Shown: in pieces, positions 53,626 to 61,412 of the stretch
How the letters are laid out: every line of letters starts with the position of its first letter
Position numbering within the stretch: the first letter of the stretch is position 1
Assembly (NCBI RefSeq): GCF_009469615.1
Contig: NZ_SSXX01000001.1
Location: 62,001 to 126,000, forward strand
Length of the DNA: 64,000 nt
Direction: 5' to 3'
From: Dechloromonas sp. H13
Lineage (GTDB): Bacteria; Pseudomonadota; Gammaproteobacteria; Burkholderiales; Rhodocyclaceae
Notes under the pieces: model-generated
The model's database searches: none
What the model was told of the DNA's origin: nothing
What the model saw: the letters and a program-made list of their open reading frames with translations, nothing else
Position numbers and translations under genes: made by a program

Positions 53626-53935
53626 GACCGCACCCCCAACGGAATCGCACATTACAAGGATCATCCTTGCCCATGGCACTGTCAAGCCGCCGGAGCGCAT
53701 CAGCGAAGCAGCGCGGCAATGCCGGAATTTGGCCTGTTTATCCGGTCGACCGCGACAGGCCCGCCATCGGCTGCCCGGCGCGCAACCGCGCCGGCAGCCG
53801 GCAAATCGGCATGGTCCGCCGGATGCGGCCATCGGCACGGTGTTTCGATTATTGAAACAAGAGGTTACATCTCGACCGGGACCAATCCGATCGATGGTGA
53901 TATGGTGCGAATGAACATGATCTGACGAAATCACG
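53626..53935. other. Intergenic region between mltF-like and small exported protein gene
   Basis: 310 bases without a gene. Contains a bipartite motif copy (53724-53754) and A/T patches near 53840-53930 (TTATTGAAACAAGAGG, GGTGATATGGTGCG) that may hold promoters for the gene at 53936. Confidence 0.5.
53724..53754 (-). repeat. Bipartite motif copy (intergenic)
   Basis: Minus-strand core CGCGGTCGAC (53745-53754), 15 bases, then AATTCC; ATAAA lies in the spacer. Confidence 0.55.
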
Positions 53936-54271
53936 ATGAATCCATTCAGGCCCCTGCTCCCGCTGGCCATCGGCTGCGCCTTCATGGCCGGCGCCCACGC
54001 CGCTTCGAACGGCGAGGGCGAAACCAGCTCGCCAACGGTTCTCGAGAAAACCGGCGCGGCGATCGAGCACGGCGCCAAAGCTGCCGCAAACGGCGTCGAA
54101 CGCGGCGCCAAGGCGGCCGGACATGGGATCGAGCGCGGTCTGCAGGCCACTGGCCGCGCCCTGAACAAGGCATCCGACAAGGTCTCCGATAAGCTGGGAA
54201 TCGGCAAGCCCGCCGGTGGCGAGAAGACGAACGGGAATTCGATAACGACGCCCAACGACCGATCCGGCTGA
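53936..54271 (+). CDS. Small exported alanine-rich helical protein
   Basis: 111-residue protein with a signal peptide (RPLLPLAIGCAFMAGAHA) and an amphipathic region made of imperfect 11-residue repeats: AAIEHGAKAAANGVERGAKAAGHGIERGLQATG. It is reminiscent of small periplasmic stress-type proteins, but I recognise no family. Start ATG 53936 has no strong ribosome site. Confidence 0.6.
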   Translation: MNPFRPLLPLAIGCAFMAGAHAASNGEGETSSPTVLEKTGAAIEHGAKAAANGVERGAKAAGHGIERGLQATGRALNKASDKVSDKLGIGKPAGGEKTNGNSITTPNDRSG

Positions 54272-54806
54272 CGGACGCACCGCGGGCGGACGGCGCCTGA
54301 ACATCGGCACCACCCGAATGCGGGGAATTTGGCCGTTCCAGCCCGATGACCCTTCCATGAGCAAGGGTCGCTGACAGACCATTCGGCAACCGGTTGCGGG
54401 AACCGACGGAAGTCCTCCACGAAACCGGCCAACATGGTTTCGTTGCCAGCCGCCTGATTCTGCCCGCATAATTGGCTCATGAATACCGATTCGGCCACGG
54501 ACTCCGGTGTCTGTGCAAACCCTGCCAGCCTCCGGCAGCCCATGGGAATCCTCGTCCGTGCGGGTGCTCCGCGCGGCGTTCTTCCCTCGGCTGATGGACC
54601 CACCAATGCGAAGACCGCTTTCGTCGGCGCTGCCCCGCTGTTTCCCGAAGGCTTCGCGCTGACCGAAGCCATCCAGCCAGTGTCTTGCACATTTGCCGGC
54701 CTGCCGTCCGGCGCATGGGTATTGGCCGAACCGGCTCAGCGGCCGGTAGCGTGACCGGCATGGGCGAGGCACAGGTTCCGCTGTCGGTGGGGGACGCTTG
54801 AACACC
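54272..54806. other. 535 bases without a confident gene
   Basis: Only short open frames are seen; a 91-codon plus-strand frame (54479-54754) follows CATAAT and ends near the tonB start, but its composition (proline/alanine-rich, no known motif) does not convince. No hairpins or repeats stand out. Confidence 0.4.
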
Positions 54807-56642
54807 ATGGCATCCGGCAGCGCACCGGAAGCGCCACCCGATCCGTTGCCGGCGTCCGCCATGGAAGCCGCCCGCAGCGGCCCGCAACAGATTGATCGCG
54901 CGAGACGGCTCCGTCTTTCGTTGCTGCTCTCCCTGGTCGCCCACGCATGGCTGTTGACCCTGACCTTCAGCGGCCAGGAATTCGGCCTTCCCGGCTTCGC
55001 CTTCCCCTGGCAGGAGCGACGGGTCCAGGCGCCCGACCTGCTGCGCGTCGAGCTCGTTCCGGCGCCGGCCACGGACTCGCAGCTAGGCACCACGCCGGCC
55101 CCGTTGCCGCCACCGTCGCTCGGGCAACCCATAACCGCCGGTCGGGCAGTCGTCACATTCAAGTCTCCCGAGCAGCGCCCGGCGCAGCCCGCCCGGAAGA
55201 TCGTTTCGCCAAGCACGCCAGCGGTCAAGGCGAGCCCAAAACCTAAGAAAGCGACCGGAACATCACCAGCGACCGCACGACCCGGTTTGGCGCCCCCGCC
55301 GAAGCCGGTTCCCTCCGTGATCACCGTCGAGCAGTCGGACGAAGCAGAGTTCGTCGTGCCTCCTCCTCCGCCGGAGCCGGCGCCGGCTCCGGCCGTCGCG
55401 GCAGCCTCAGGAGAGGGCGGCGCGGCGGCGCAGCCCCGGGGCGACCCGCCGGCGCAAAAACGAGTCGCCGCGGAAGCGGCGCACGCGGAGTCGGCGCGAC
55501 TGGAAGCCGAACGCCACGAAAATGCCCGCCAAGCAGCCGCCGGGCAGGAGCAAGCACGCCAGGAAGCGGCAAAGGCCGAGTCTGCGCGGCTGGAGGCCGA
55601 ACGGCAGGAAAGCGCCCGACAGGCGGCCGCCCGGCAGGAACAGGCACGCCAGGAAGCAGCAAATGCCGAGTCCGCACGGCTGGAAGCCGAGCGGCAGGAA
55701 GGCGCCCGCCAAGCTGCCGCCCGTCAGGAGCAGGCGCGGCAGGAAGCAGCACAGGCCGAGTCTGCGCGGCTGGAAGCCGAGCGGCAGGAAGGCGCCCGCC
55801 AAGCTGCCGCCCGTCAGGAGCAGGCGCGGCAGGAAGCAGCACAGGCCGAGTCTGCGCGGCTGGAGTCCGAACGCCAGGAAAGCGCCCGCCAGGCGGCCGC
55901 CCGGCAGGAGCAGGCACGCCAGGAAGCGGCAAAGGCCGAGTCTGCGCGGCTGGAGGCCGAGCGCCAGGAAAGCGCCCGCCAGGCCGCCGCACGGCAGGAA
56001 CAGGCACGCCAGGATGCGGCACGGGCCGAGTCTGCGCGGCTGGAGGCCGAACGCCAGGAAGGCGCCCGCCAGGCCGCCGCCCGGCAGGAACAGGCGCGCC
56101 AGGATGCGGCCCGCGCCGAGTCGGCGCGACTGGAGGCCGAGCGCCAGGAAGGTGCCCGCCAAGCGGCCGCCCGGCAGGAGCAGGATGCTCGACGGGATGC
56201 GATACGTCGGGCGATGGGACGGCAACTGGACGAGGAGGCCGCCCGCCGTGACGCGGCGCAGGCGGCACGTCCGTCACCTTCGGCGAGCGGCTTACGCCGC
56301 GCCCGGGTCTTCGGGCGCACCGACCCCAATGCCGAAATCATTCGCTACGTGGAAGCCTGGAGCCAGAAAATCCACTTCAACATGACGTTCGACAAGGTGC
56401 GCGAACTGGTGAAACAGCCCCACTCCGATCCTGTCGTCACGGTGGCGATCCGTAGCGACGGTTCGGTCGAGTCCGTGACATTCGTCCGTTCGAGCGGCGT
56501 GGCGGCCATCGACGATGCGATACGACGCATCGTGTTCAGCCAGACCCCGTATCTGCCGTTCCAGCCGGCGCTCGCCCGCGACGTCGATGTCATCGAGATC
56601 CGCCGGACCTGGCACTTCGACACGGCCATCCGGTTGTATTGA
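54807..56642 (+). CDS. TonB-family energy transducer with eight 30-residue repeats
   Basis: 611-residue inner-membrane-anchored periplasmic protein. Membrane helix near residues 36-54 (RLSLLLSLVAHAWLLTLTF), proline-rich spacer to ~215, a long charged helical region made of eight units of the type AESARLEAERQES...RQAAARQEQARQEA (30 residues; residues 225-465), and a TonB C-terminal domain from ~510 with VVTVAIRSDGSVESVTFVRSSGVAAIDDAIRRIV. It transmits proton-motive energy to outer-membrane receptors. ATG 54807 is preferred; TTG 54798 is possible. No exbB/exbD nearby. Confidence 0.85.
   Translation: MASGSAPEAPPDPLPASAMEAARSGPQQIDRARRLRLSLLLSLVAHAWLLTLTFSGQEFGLPGFAFPWQERRVQAPDLLRVELVPAPATDSQLGTTPAPLPPPSLGQPITAGRAVVTFKSPEQRPAQPARKIVSPSTPAVKASPKPKKATGTSPATARPGLAPPPKPVPSVITVEQSDEAEFVVPPPPPEPAPAPAVAAASGEGGAAAQPRGDPPAQKRVAAEAAHAESARLEAERHENARQAAAGQEQARQEAAKAESARLEAERQESARQAAARQEQARQEAANAESARLEAERQEGARQAAARQEQARQEAAQAESARLEAERQEGARQAAARQEQARQEAAQAESARLESERQESARQAAARQEQARQEAAKAESARLEAERQESARQAAARQEQARQDAARAESARLEAERQEGARQAAARQEQARQDAARAESARLEAERQEGARQAAARQEQDARRDAIRRAMGRQLDEEAARRDAAQAARPSPSASGLRRARVFGRTDPNAEIIRYVEAWSQKIHFNMTFDKVRELVKQPHSDPVVTVAIRSDGSVESVTFVRSSGVAAIDDAIRRIVFSQTPYLPFQPALARDVDVIEIRRTWHFDTAIRLY
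55479..56201 (+). repeat. Eight tandem 90-base units inside tonB
   Basis: Units differ at few positions; 55681-55770 and 55771-55860 are identical over all 90 bases, indicating recent unequal exchange or slippage. The last unit has one extra codon. Confidence 0.9.
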
Positions 56643-56686
56643 CTGGACGGCGGCCACATCGGGCCGCTCACCGCCTTGCCAAAAAG

Positions 56687-56710
56687 CAAAAACCCGCCTT
56701 CCGGCGGGCT
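56687..56710 (-). terminator. Rho-independent terminator after argC
   Basis: On the minus strand CCCGCC, loop GGAA, GGCGGG, then TTTTTGC. It lies between the convergent argC and tonB-type genes. Confidence 0.75.
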
Positions 56711-56734
56711 CCCGTCCTGCGCGAGGGCGAACGA

Positions 56735-57673
56735 TCAAACCAGCCCGAGACTCTCCTCGACGCCCAGATGCACGTTCATCGCCTGCACCGCTGCGCCCGA
56801 CGCCCCCTTGCCGAGGTTGTCGAGGCGGGCGACGAGCAGCATGCGCTCGTCGTTGCCGAAGACGAAGAGGTCCACGCGGTTGGTGTCGTTGTTGGCCTCG
56901 ACGTTGAAGAAGCCGCCTTCGGTGTTGGCTTCGAGGTCGACCGGCGCGACGCGGATGAAGGGTTCGCCGGCATAGTAGTCGGCCATCAGCTTCTGCACGT
57001 CCGCCGGGCCGGCCTTGCGGGAGAATTGCTTCGGGTGCAGGTAGGCGGTGACCGCCAGGCCCTTGTAGAAGGGGCCGACGATGGGCTGGAAGATGGGGGC
57101 TGCGGTCAACCCGGTGTAGGCCTGCATTTCCGGCAGGTGCTTGTGCGCCAGGCCGAGCGCGTAGGGGCGCGGCGCATTGATGCGGGCCGGGCTTTCGTAG
57201 TGGGCGATCATCGACTTGCCGCCACCGGAATAGCCGGTGATGGAATTGGCCGCAATTTGCGTGTCGACCGCAACCAGGCCGTCGGCGACCAGCGGCTTGA
57301 GCGCCAGGATGAATGCCGAGGCATGGCAGCCGGGATTGGCGATGCGCTTGCTGGCGCGGATTTTCGCGCGCTGGTCCGGCGCCAGTTCAGGCAGGCCGAA
57401 GGTCCACGCCGGATTGACGCGGTGCGCGGTGGAGGCGTCGATGACGCAGGTGTCCGGGTTGTCGACCAGCGTCACCGATTCCTTCGCCGCCTCGTCCGGC
57501 AGGCACAGGAAGGTGACGTCGGAGGCGTTGATAAGGCGCTTGCGTTCGGCAAGATCCTTGCGCTTGTCGGCATCGATCTTCAGCAGTTCGATATCGGCGC
57601 GCTTGGCGAGGTATTCGTTGATCTGCAGGCCGGTGGTGCCTTCCTGGCCGTCGACAAAGACTTTGTAGGTCAT
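56735..57673 (-). CDS. argC: N-acetyl-gamma-glutamyl-phosphate reductase (type 2)
   Basis: 312-residue NADPH-dependent reductase of arginine biosynthesis. The nucleotide site is [16 protein letters not shown], the catalytic cysteine lies in [15 protein letters not shown], and [13 protein letters not shown] and LAHKHLPEM are conserved. Length of about 310 residues fits the shorter type-2 ArgC (AGPR_2). Start is ATG 57673; ten extra codons upstream are not conserved. Two motif copies lie within it, one per strand. Confidence 0.92.
   Translation of the reverse strand: MTYKVFVDGQEGTTGLQINEYLAKRADIELLKIDADKRKDLAERKRLINASDVTFLCLPDEAAKESVTLVDNPDTCVIDASTAHRVNPAWTFGLPELAPDQRAKIRASKRIANPGCHASAFILALKPLVADGLVAVDTQIAANSITGYSGGGKSMIAHYESPARINAPRPYALGLAHKHLPEMQAYTGLTAAPIFQPIVGPFYKGLAVTAYLHPKQFSRKAGPADVQKLMADYYAGEPFIRVAPVDLEANTEGGFFNVEANNDTNRVDLFVFGNDERMLLVARLDNLGKGASGAAVQAMNVHLGVEESLGLV
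57100..57131 (+). repeat. Bipartite motif variant (in argC)
   Basis: Core CTGCGGTCAAC at 57100-57110 (one mismatch), 15 bases, then ATTTCC. It is antisense to argC, so codon use of a V-D pair cannot explain it. Confidence 0.45.
57242..57273 (-). repeat. Bipartite motif copy (in argC)
   Basis: Minus-strand core TTGCGGTCGAC (57263-57273), 15 bases, then AATTCC; AAATT lies in the spacer. Confidence 0.55.
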
Positions 57674-57800
57674 GGGGAATCCGGAATCGTGGCGGTTGTT
57701 CAAGACCGGAATTCTTGCAGAAAACGGTGACAGTTTCGCAAAAACGACGGTCGCCGCGACAAAAAAACGACAGCAGGCCGACGGTTACGGAACGCCCCTA

Positions 57801-57839
57801 TGCTGCAATGCAGCAAAGTGGTAGTCTTCAACCTATAAA
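57801..57839 (+). promoter_or_regulatory. Palindrome and -10 upstream of the acetate-kinase fusion
   Basis: TGCTGCAATGCAGCA (57801-57815) is a perfect palindrome of the form CTGC-N3-GCAG, positioned over the -35 region of a TATAAA at 57834-57839. This form matches sites reported for PhaR-type polyhydroxyalkanoate regulators (CTGC-N3-4-GCAG), so control by such a repressor is plausible. Confidence 0.45.
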
Positions 57840-57867
57840 AAAATACCGATTGCAAGCGAGAACCAGC

Positions 57868-60189
57868 ATGAGCGAAATCGATCTGAAACGCTTCTTCCTT
57901 GAGCAGGTGCGCCTGTTCGAGCACTTCCCGGCCGACAAGGTCGAGGAAATCGTCATCAAGTCCCGCTTCGCCACCTATGAGGGCAACGAAGCCATCCTCG
58001 AAACCGGCGACGAAGGCAAGTTCATCGGCGTCGTCGTCAGCGGCCACGCCGAAATCTCGATGACCGACAACACCGGCACGCGCACCGTCATCAGTCAGCT
58101 CGAAGCCGGCGACGTGTTCGGCGTCATGTCGCTGCTCACCGGCGACCGCATCGTCGCCGACGTCATCGCCGGCAACCGCTGCTTCGTGCTGATGATCCCG
58201 CAGGAAGTCTTCAACAGCCACATCCTGACCAACCCCAAGGCCGTCGGCTACCTCTCCCGCCTGCTCGCCGACCGCACGCGCGCCATGTCGGTCGACATCG
58301 TCACCGCCCAGGCCCGCGCCGTGGCCAATGCCGACGATCCCTACGCCCTGTCGCTGCACACCGGCGCGCCGGGCAAGGTCGTCGTGCTCAACGTCGGCCT
58401 CAGCCAGATCCATTTCGGCATCTACGACACCCATGAAAGCGGCGCCGACATCCACGGCATCGTCGACAACGCCGACAGGCAGACGACATGCGTCACCGTC
58501 ACCGTCGGACCGCAGCAGAAGGTGCTGGAACGCGGGCCGTTCAAGCTCTCCGAGCTGTTCACGGTGATCGGCGAAGCCACCGCCCAGCTCGGCGAGGCCT
58601 TCGCCTTCCATCCCGAGGACGTCGTCGCCGTCGGCCACCGCGTCGTGCATGGCGGCAACCGCTTCGCCAGCTCCGTCGTCATCACCCCGGCGGTGATTTC
58701 CGAGATCGAGGAGCTCGCCACCTTCGCGCCGCTGCACAACCCGGTCAACGCCGCCGGCATCCGCGTCGCCATGAAGCAGTTCCCCGGCGTCCCGCACGTC
58801 GCCGTCTTCGACACCGCCTTCCACCAGACGCTGCCGCCCTACGCCTACCTCTACGGCCTGCCCTACGATCTCTACAAGCAGCACGGCATCCGCCGCTACG
58901 GCTTCCACGGCACCTCGCACCGCTACGTCTCGCTGAAAGCCGCCGAAGTCCTCAAGCGCCCGCTCGGCGAACTCGAAATCGTCTCGTGCCACCTCGGCAT
59001 CGGCGCCTCGCTGTGCGCCATCGACCATGGCCGTTCGGTCGACACGACAATGGGCATGACGCCGACCGACGGCCTGATCATGCCCAGCCGCTCCGGCAGC
59101 ATCGACCCCGCCGTCATGCTGCACCTGATCGAGCAGCACAAGATGTCGCCCGAACAGCTGTCGACCGTGATCAACACGGAAAGCGGCCTCAAGGGCATCT
59201 CCGGCATCTCGGCCGACATCCACGACATCGAGGCCGCCGCCGACGACGGCCACCACCGCGCCCTGCTCGCCCACAAGGCCTTCTGCTACCAGGTGCGCAA
59301 GAACATCGGCGCCTACGTCGCGGCGATGGGCGGCATCGACGTCCTCGCCTTCACCGGCGACATCGGCGAAACCAGCGCCGCCGTGCGCAGTCTCGCCTGC
59401 CAGGGCCTCGGCTACATGGGCATCAAGCTCGACGAGGAAAAGAACCGCAACCTCGGCCACATCGGCTCGCACGCCGTCATCTCGGCCGACGACTCGCCGG
59501 TCGCCATCCTCGTCGTCGCCAACGACGATGAACGACTCGTCGCCTGGGAAACCCTGCGCGCCATCGAGCGCAACCAGCTCCTGCTCGAAGCCAGGGCCGA
59601 GGAGGAAATGCCCATCCCGGTCGAAATCTCCGCCCACCACGTCCACCTCGCGCAGGCCGACGTCGAGGCGCTGTTCGGCCCCGGTCACCAGCTCACGCCG
59701 ATGCACGAACTCTCGCAGCCCGGCCAGTACGCCTGCGAGGAAAAGGTGCATCTGGTCGGCCCCAAGGGCCGTATCGCCAATGTCCGCGTGCTCGGCCCGA
59801 CGCGCAAGGAAACCCAGGTCGAGATCGCCATGACCGAGCAGTTCAAGCTCGGCGTCCAGCCGCCGATTCGCCAGTCCGGCGACCTCGCCGGAACCCCCGG
59901 CCTGACGCTCGAAGGCCCGGCCGGCAGCACACAGATCGAGCGCGGCGTCATCTGCGCCCAGCGCCACATCCACATGTCGCCCGAAGACGCCATGCGCTTT
60001 CGCGTGCGCGACAACTACGTCGTCCGCGTGCGCATCGAGGGCGACCGCGAGCTGATCTTCGGCGACGTCGTCGTCCGCGTGAATCCCAACTTCCGCCTCG
60101 CCATGCACATCGATACCGACGAAGGCAACGCCGGCAACATCCAGACCGGCATGCTCGGCTACATCGAGGAAATCCAGAGCCGGCACTGA
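57868..60189 (+). CDS. cNMP-binding domain / acetate kinase / PduL phosphotransacylase fusion
   Basis: 773-residue three-part protein. Residues 1-140: a CRP-like cyclic-nucleotide-binding domain (LETGDEGKFIGVVVSGHAEI, QLEAGDVFGVMSLLTGDR) without a DNA-binding domain. Residues 170-565: acetate kinase, with GHRVVHGG, PLHNP, FDTAFHQT, YGFHGTSHRYV, GMTPTDGLIMPSRSGSIDP and AFTGDIGET. Residues 583-773: PduL-type phosphotransacylase (HHVHLAQADV, LSQPGQYACEE, ICAQRHIHMSP, MHIDTDEGNAG). Together they could link acetate, acetyl phosphate and acetyl-CoA. The first AckA loop is unusual: LNVGLSQIHF where LNxGSSSLKF is normal. Start chosen at ATG 57868. Confidence 0.9.
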   Translation: MSEIDLKRFFLEQVRLFEHFPADKVEEIVIKSRFATYEGNEAILETGDEGKFIGVVVSGHAEISMTDNTGTRTVISQLEAGDVFGVMSLLTGDRIVADVIAGNRCFVLMIPQEVFNSHILTNPKAVGYLSRLLADRTRAMSVDIVTAQARAVANADDPYALSLHTGAPGKVVVLNVGLSQIHFGIYDTHESGADIHGIVDNADRQTTCVTVTVGPQQKVLERGPFKLSELFTVIGEATAQLGEAFAFHPEDVVAVGHRVVHGGNRFASSVVITPAVISEIEELATFAPLHNPVNAAGIRVAMKQFPGVPHVAVFDTAFHQTLPPYAYLYGLPYDLYKQHGIRRYGFHGTSHRYVSLKAAEVLKRPLGELEIVSCHLGIGASLCAIDHGRSVDTTMGMTPTDGLIMPSRSGSIDPAVMLHLIEQHKMSPEQLSTVINTESGLKGISGISADIHDIEAAADDGHHRALLAHKAFCYQVRKNIGAYVAAMGGIDVLAFTGDIGETSAAVRSLACQGLGYMGIKLDEEKNRNLGHIGSHAVISADDSPVAILVVANDDERLVAWETLRAIERNQLLLEARAEEEMPIPVEISAHHVHLAQADVEALFGPGHQLTPMHELSQPGQYACEEKVHLVGPKGRIANVRVLGPTRKETQVEIAMTEQFKLGVQPPIRQSGDLAGTPGLTLEGPAGSTQIERGVICAQRHIHMSPEDAMRFRVRDNYVVRVRIEGDRELIFGDVVVRVNPNFRLAMHIDTDEGNAGNIQTGMLGYIEEIQSRH

Positions 60190-60214
60190 CGGCCGACGGC
60201 GCAACGCGAAGCAG

Positions 60215-60245
60215 GATGGCCGGGCAATCCGGCCATCGTCATTTT
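60215..60245 (+). terminator. Probable terminator after the fusion gene
   Basis: GATGGCCGG and CCGGCCATC form a perfect 9-base stem with a 5-base loop, followed by a weak T-rich tail. Confidence 0.55.
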
Positions 60246-60955
60246 GTTGCCAGCCGCTTTTCCGGCGCCACCCGCTCCACCCGCACCCCGGACTGCCGGT
60301 ATAGCGCGCGCGAGCGGAACGCCTGGTGCAGTTCAGTCACCAGCGCGACGTAATTCTGCGTCTCGGGATAGGGCGGAATCGCGTTCCGGTATTGCTGCAC
60401 CGCGCCCTCGCCGGCGTTGTACGACGCCAGCACCAGATGCTGCTGGCGCGGGTAAAGCTTGAAGAGATCGGCCAGGTAGCGTGCGCCGACGCGGATGTTG
60501 GTCTGCGGGTCGCGCAGCTTGGTTTCGAGCGACCGCTTCCCGTCGCCGGCCAGCCCGTAACGCTCAGCCGTCGCCGGCATCACCTGCATCAGGCCGACCG
60601 CCCCCTTCGGCGACACCGCATCCGGATCAAAGCCCGACTCCGCCGCGGCGACCGCCTTGAGCAAGGCCAGGTCCACCGCAAACTCGCTGCTCGCCGCCCG
60701 CAACAGCGGTTCGTAGGTCTTCAGGTTGGGATGTTCGGTGAGCCGGCTGACCTGCGGCTGCTTCCCGCTCCCGGCAACGCCCAGGTTCATGACCCCGAAC
60801 TTGTTGCCGCGCACCAGCAATTGGTAACGGGCATCCACCTGCTCGGTCGCGAAATGCGACACCCCGTCGCCGTCGACGAATCCGTAGATGTCCGCCCGGC
60901 TGCCGGTGGCAGCGAGACAAAGAAGAAGCGCCAGAAAGGCTTTGGGAACTTGCAT
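60239..60955 (-). CDS. Exported SLT-family lytic transglycosylase
   Basis: 238-residue periplasmic muramidase-like enzyme. Signal peptide VPKAFLALLLCLAATGSRA, a short DUF4124-like region (YGFVDGDGVSHFATEQVDARY) and an SLT domain with catalytic glutamate KAVAAAESGFDPDAVS, GAVGLMQVMPATAERYG and VLASYNAGEGAVQQY. ATG 60955 has AAGG eight bases upstream; ATG 60985 would put ten residues ahead of the signal peptide. It faces the fusion gene. Confidence 0.88.
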   Translation of the reverse strand: MQVPKAFLALLLCLAATGSRADIYGFVDGDGVSHFATEQVDARYQLLVRGNKFGVMNLGVAGSGKQPQVSRLTEHPNLKTYEPLLRAASSEFAVDLALLKAVAAAESGFDPDAVSPKGAVGLMQVMPATAERYGLAGDGKRSLETKLRDPQTNIRVGARYLADLFKLYPRQQHLVLASYNAGEGAVQQYRNAIPPYPETQNYVALVTELHQAFRSRALYRQSGVRVERVAPEKRLATK

Positions 60956-61412
60956 CTGCGTTACCTTGAATGTTGCAACCAACACGTCTCAGCGGCCGCT
61001 GCCGATGTTCATCATAGCGCATGCTGGATGACGCTAACCGGCCGTTGCCGACCTGTTGCTACCCTTCCAACCATCAAAGATTGAAGGGCAGGTACAAATG
61101 CACTGCAGACGATCCAAGTGGCTGCTCACAGGCAACAAACCCTCTGCCTTAGGCGCCGTTCAGGCGACGGGAGCAAATGGCAGAAACCTGATTACAATAT
61201 CGACATCTAGCACTCGCTTGACATACAACTCTGAGAGACTAGACATCCCTAGATGTGACCACATGTGTTCTGGGCCCGCCCGACGGGAGATTGCGCTTTT
61301 TACTCAAACAAGTCGAAGCGCTGAAGGCTCTACAGCGCTGGCTTGATACAGATATGCTTACTAGCAAGAAGCATAAGCCGCTTACAACAACCGAATTGCA
61401 GGAATCCGAAAC
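60956..61412. other. A/T-richer spacer upstream of the ATPase-PIN operon
   Basis: 457 bases with no gene. The base composition drops from about 61080 onward. TTGACA occurs at 61219-61224, and a small inverted repeat ACATC/GATGT at 61243-61256 lies behind it, followed by CACATGTG. These could be the promoter and operator of the following operon; no convincing -10 was found. Confidence 0.4.

Noticed and set aside
54479..54754. 91-codon plus-strand frame upstream of tonB
   Set aside because: No recognisable motif, no ribosome site, and overlapping frames of similar length exist on the other strand; probably chance in GC-rich DNA.
55479..56201. Reading the tonB repeats as a CRISPR array
   Set aside because: Units are contiguous, coding and without unique spacers.
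55407..56225. Long minus-strand frames opposite the tonB repeats
   Set aside because: They are mirror frames of the 90-base repeats with leucine/proline-rich translations; the plus-strand protein has a membrane anchor and a TonB domain.
44161..57273. Explaining the GGTCGAC motif purely as frequent Val-Asp/Asp-Arg codons
   Set aside because: Common GTC-GAC and GAC-CGC codons raise the count of the core in genes, but the fixed 15-base distance to an A/T tract, the intergenic copies and the copies read antisense (57100, 53754) are not explained by codon use.
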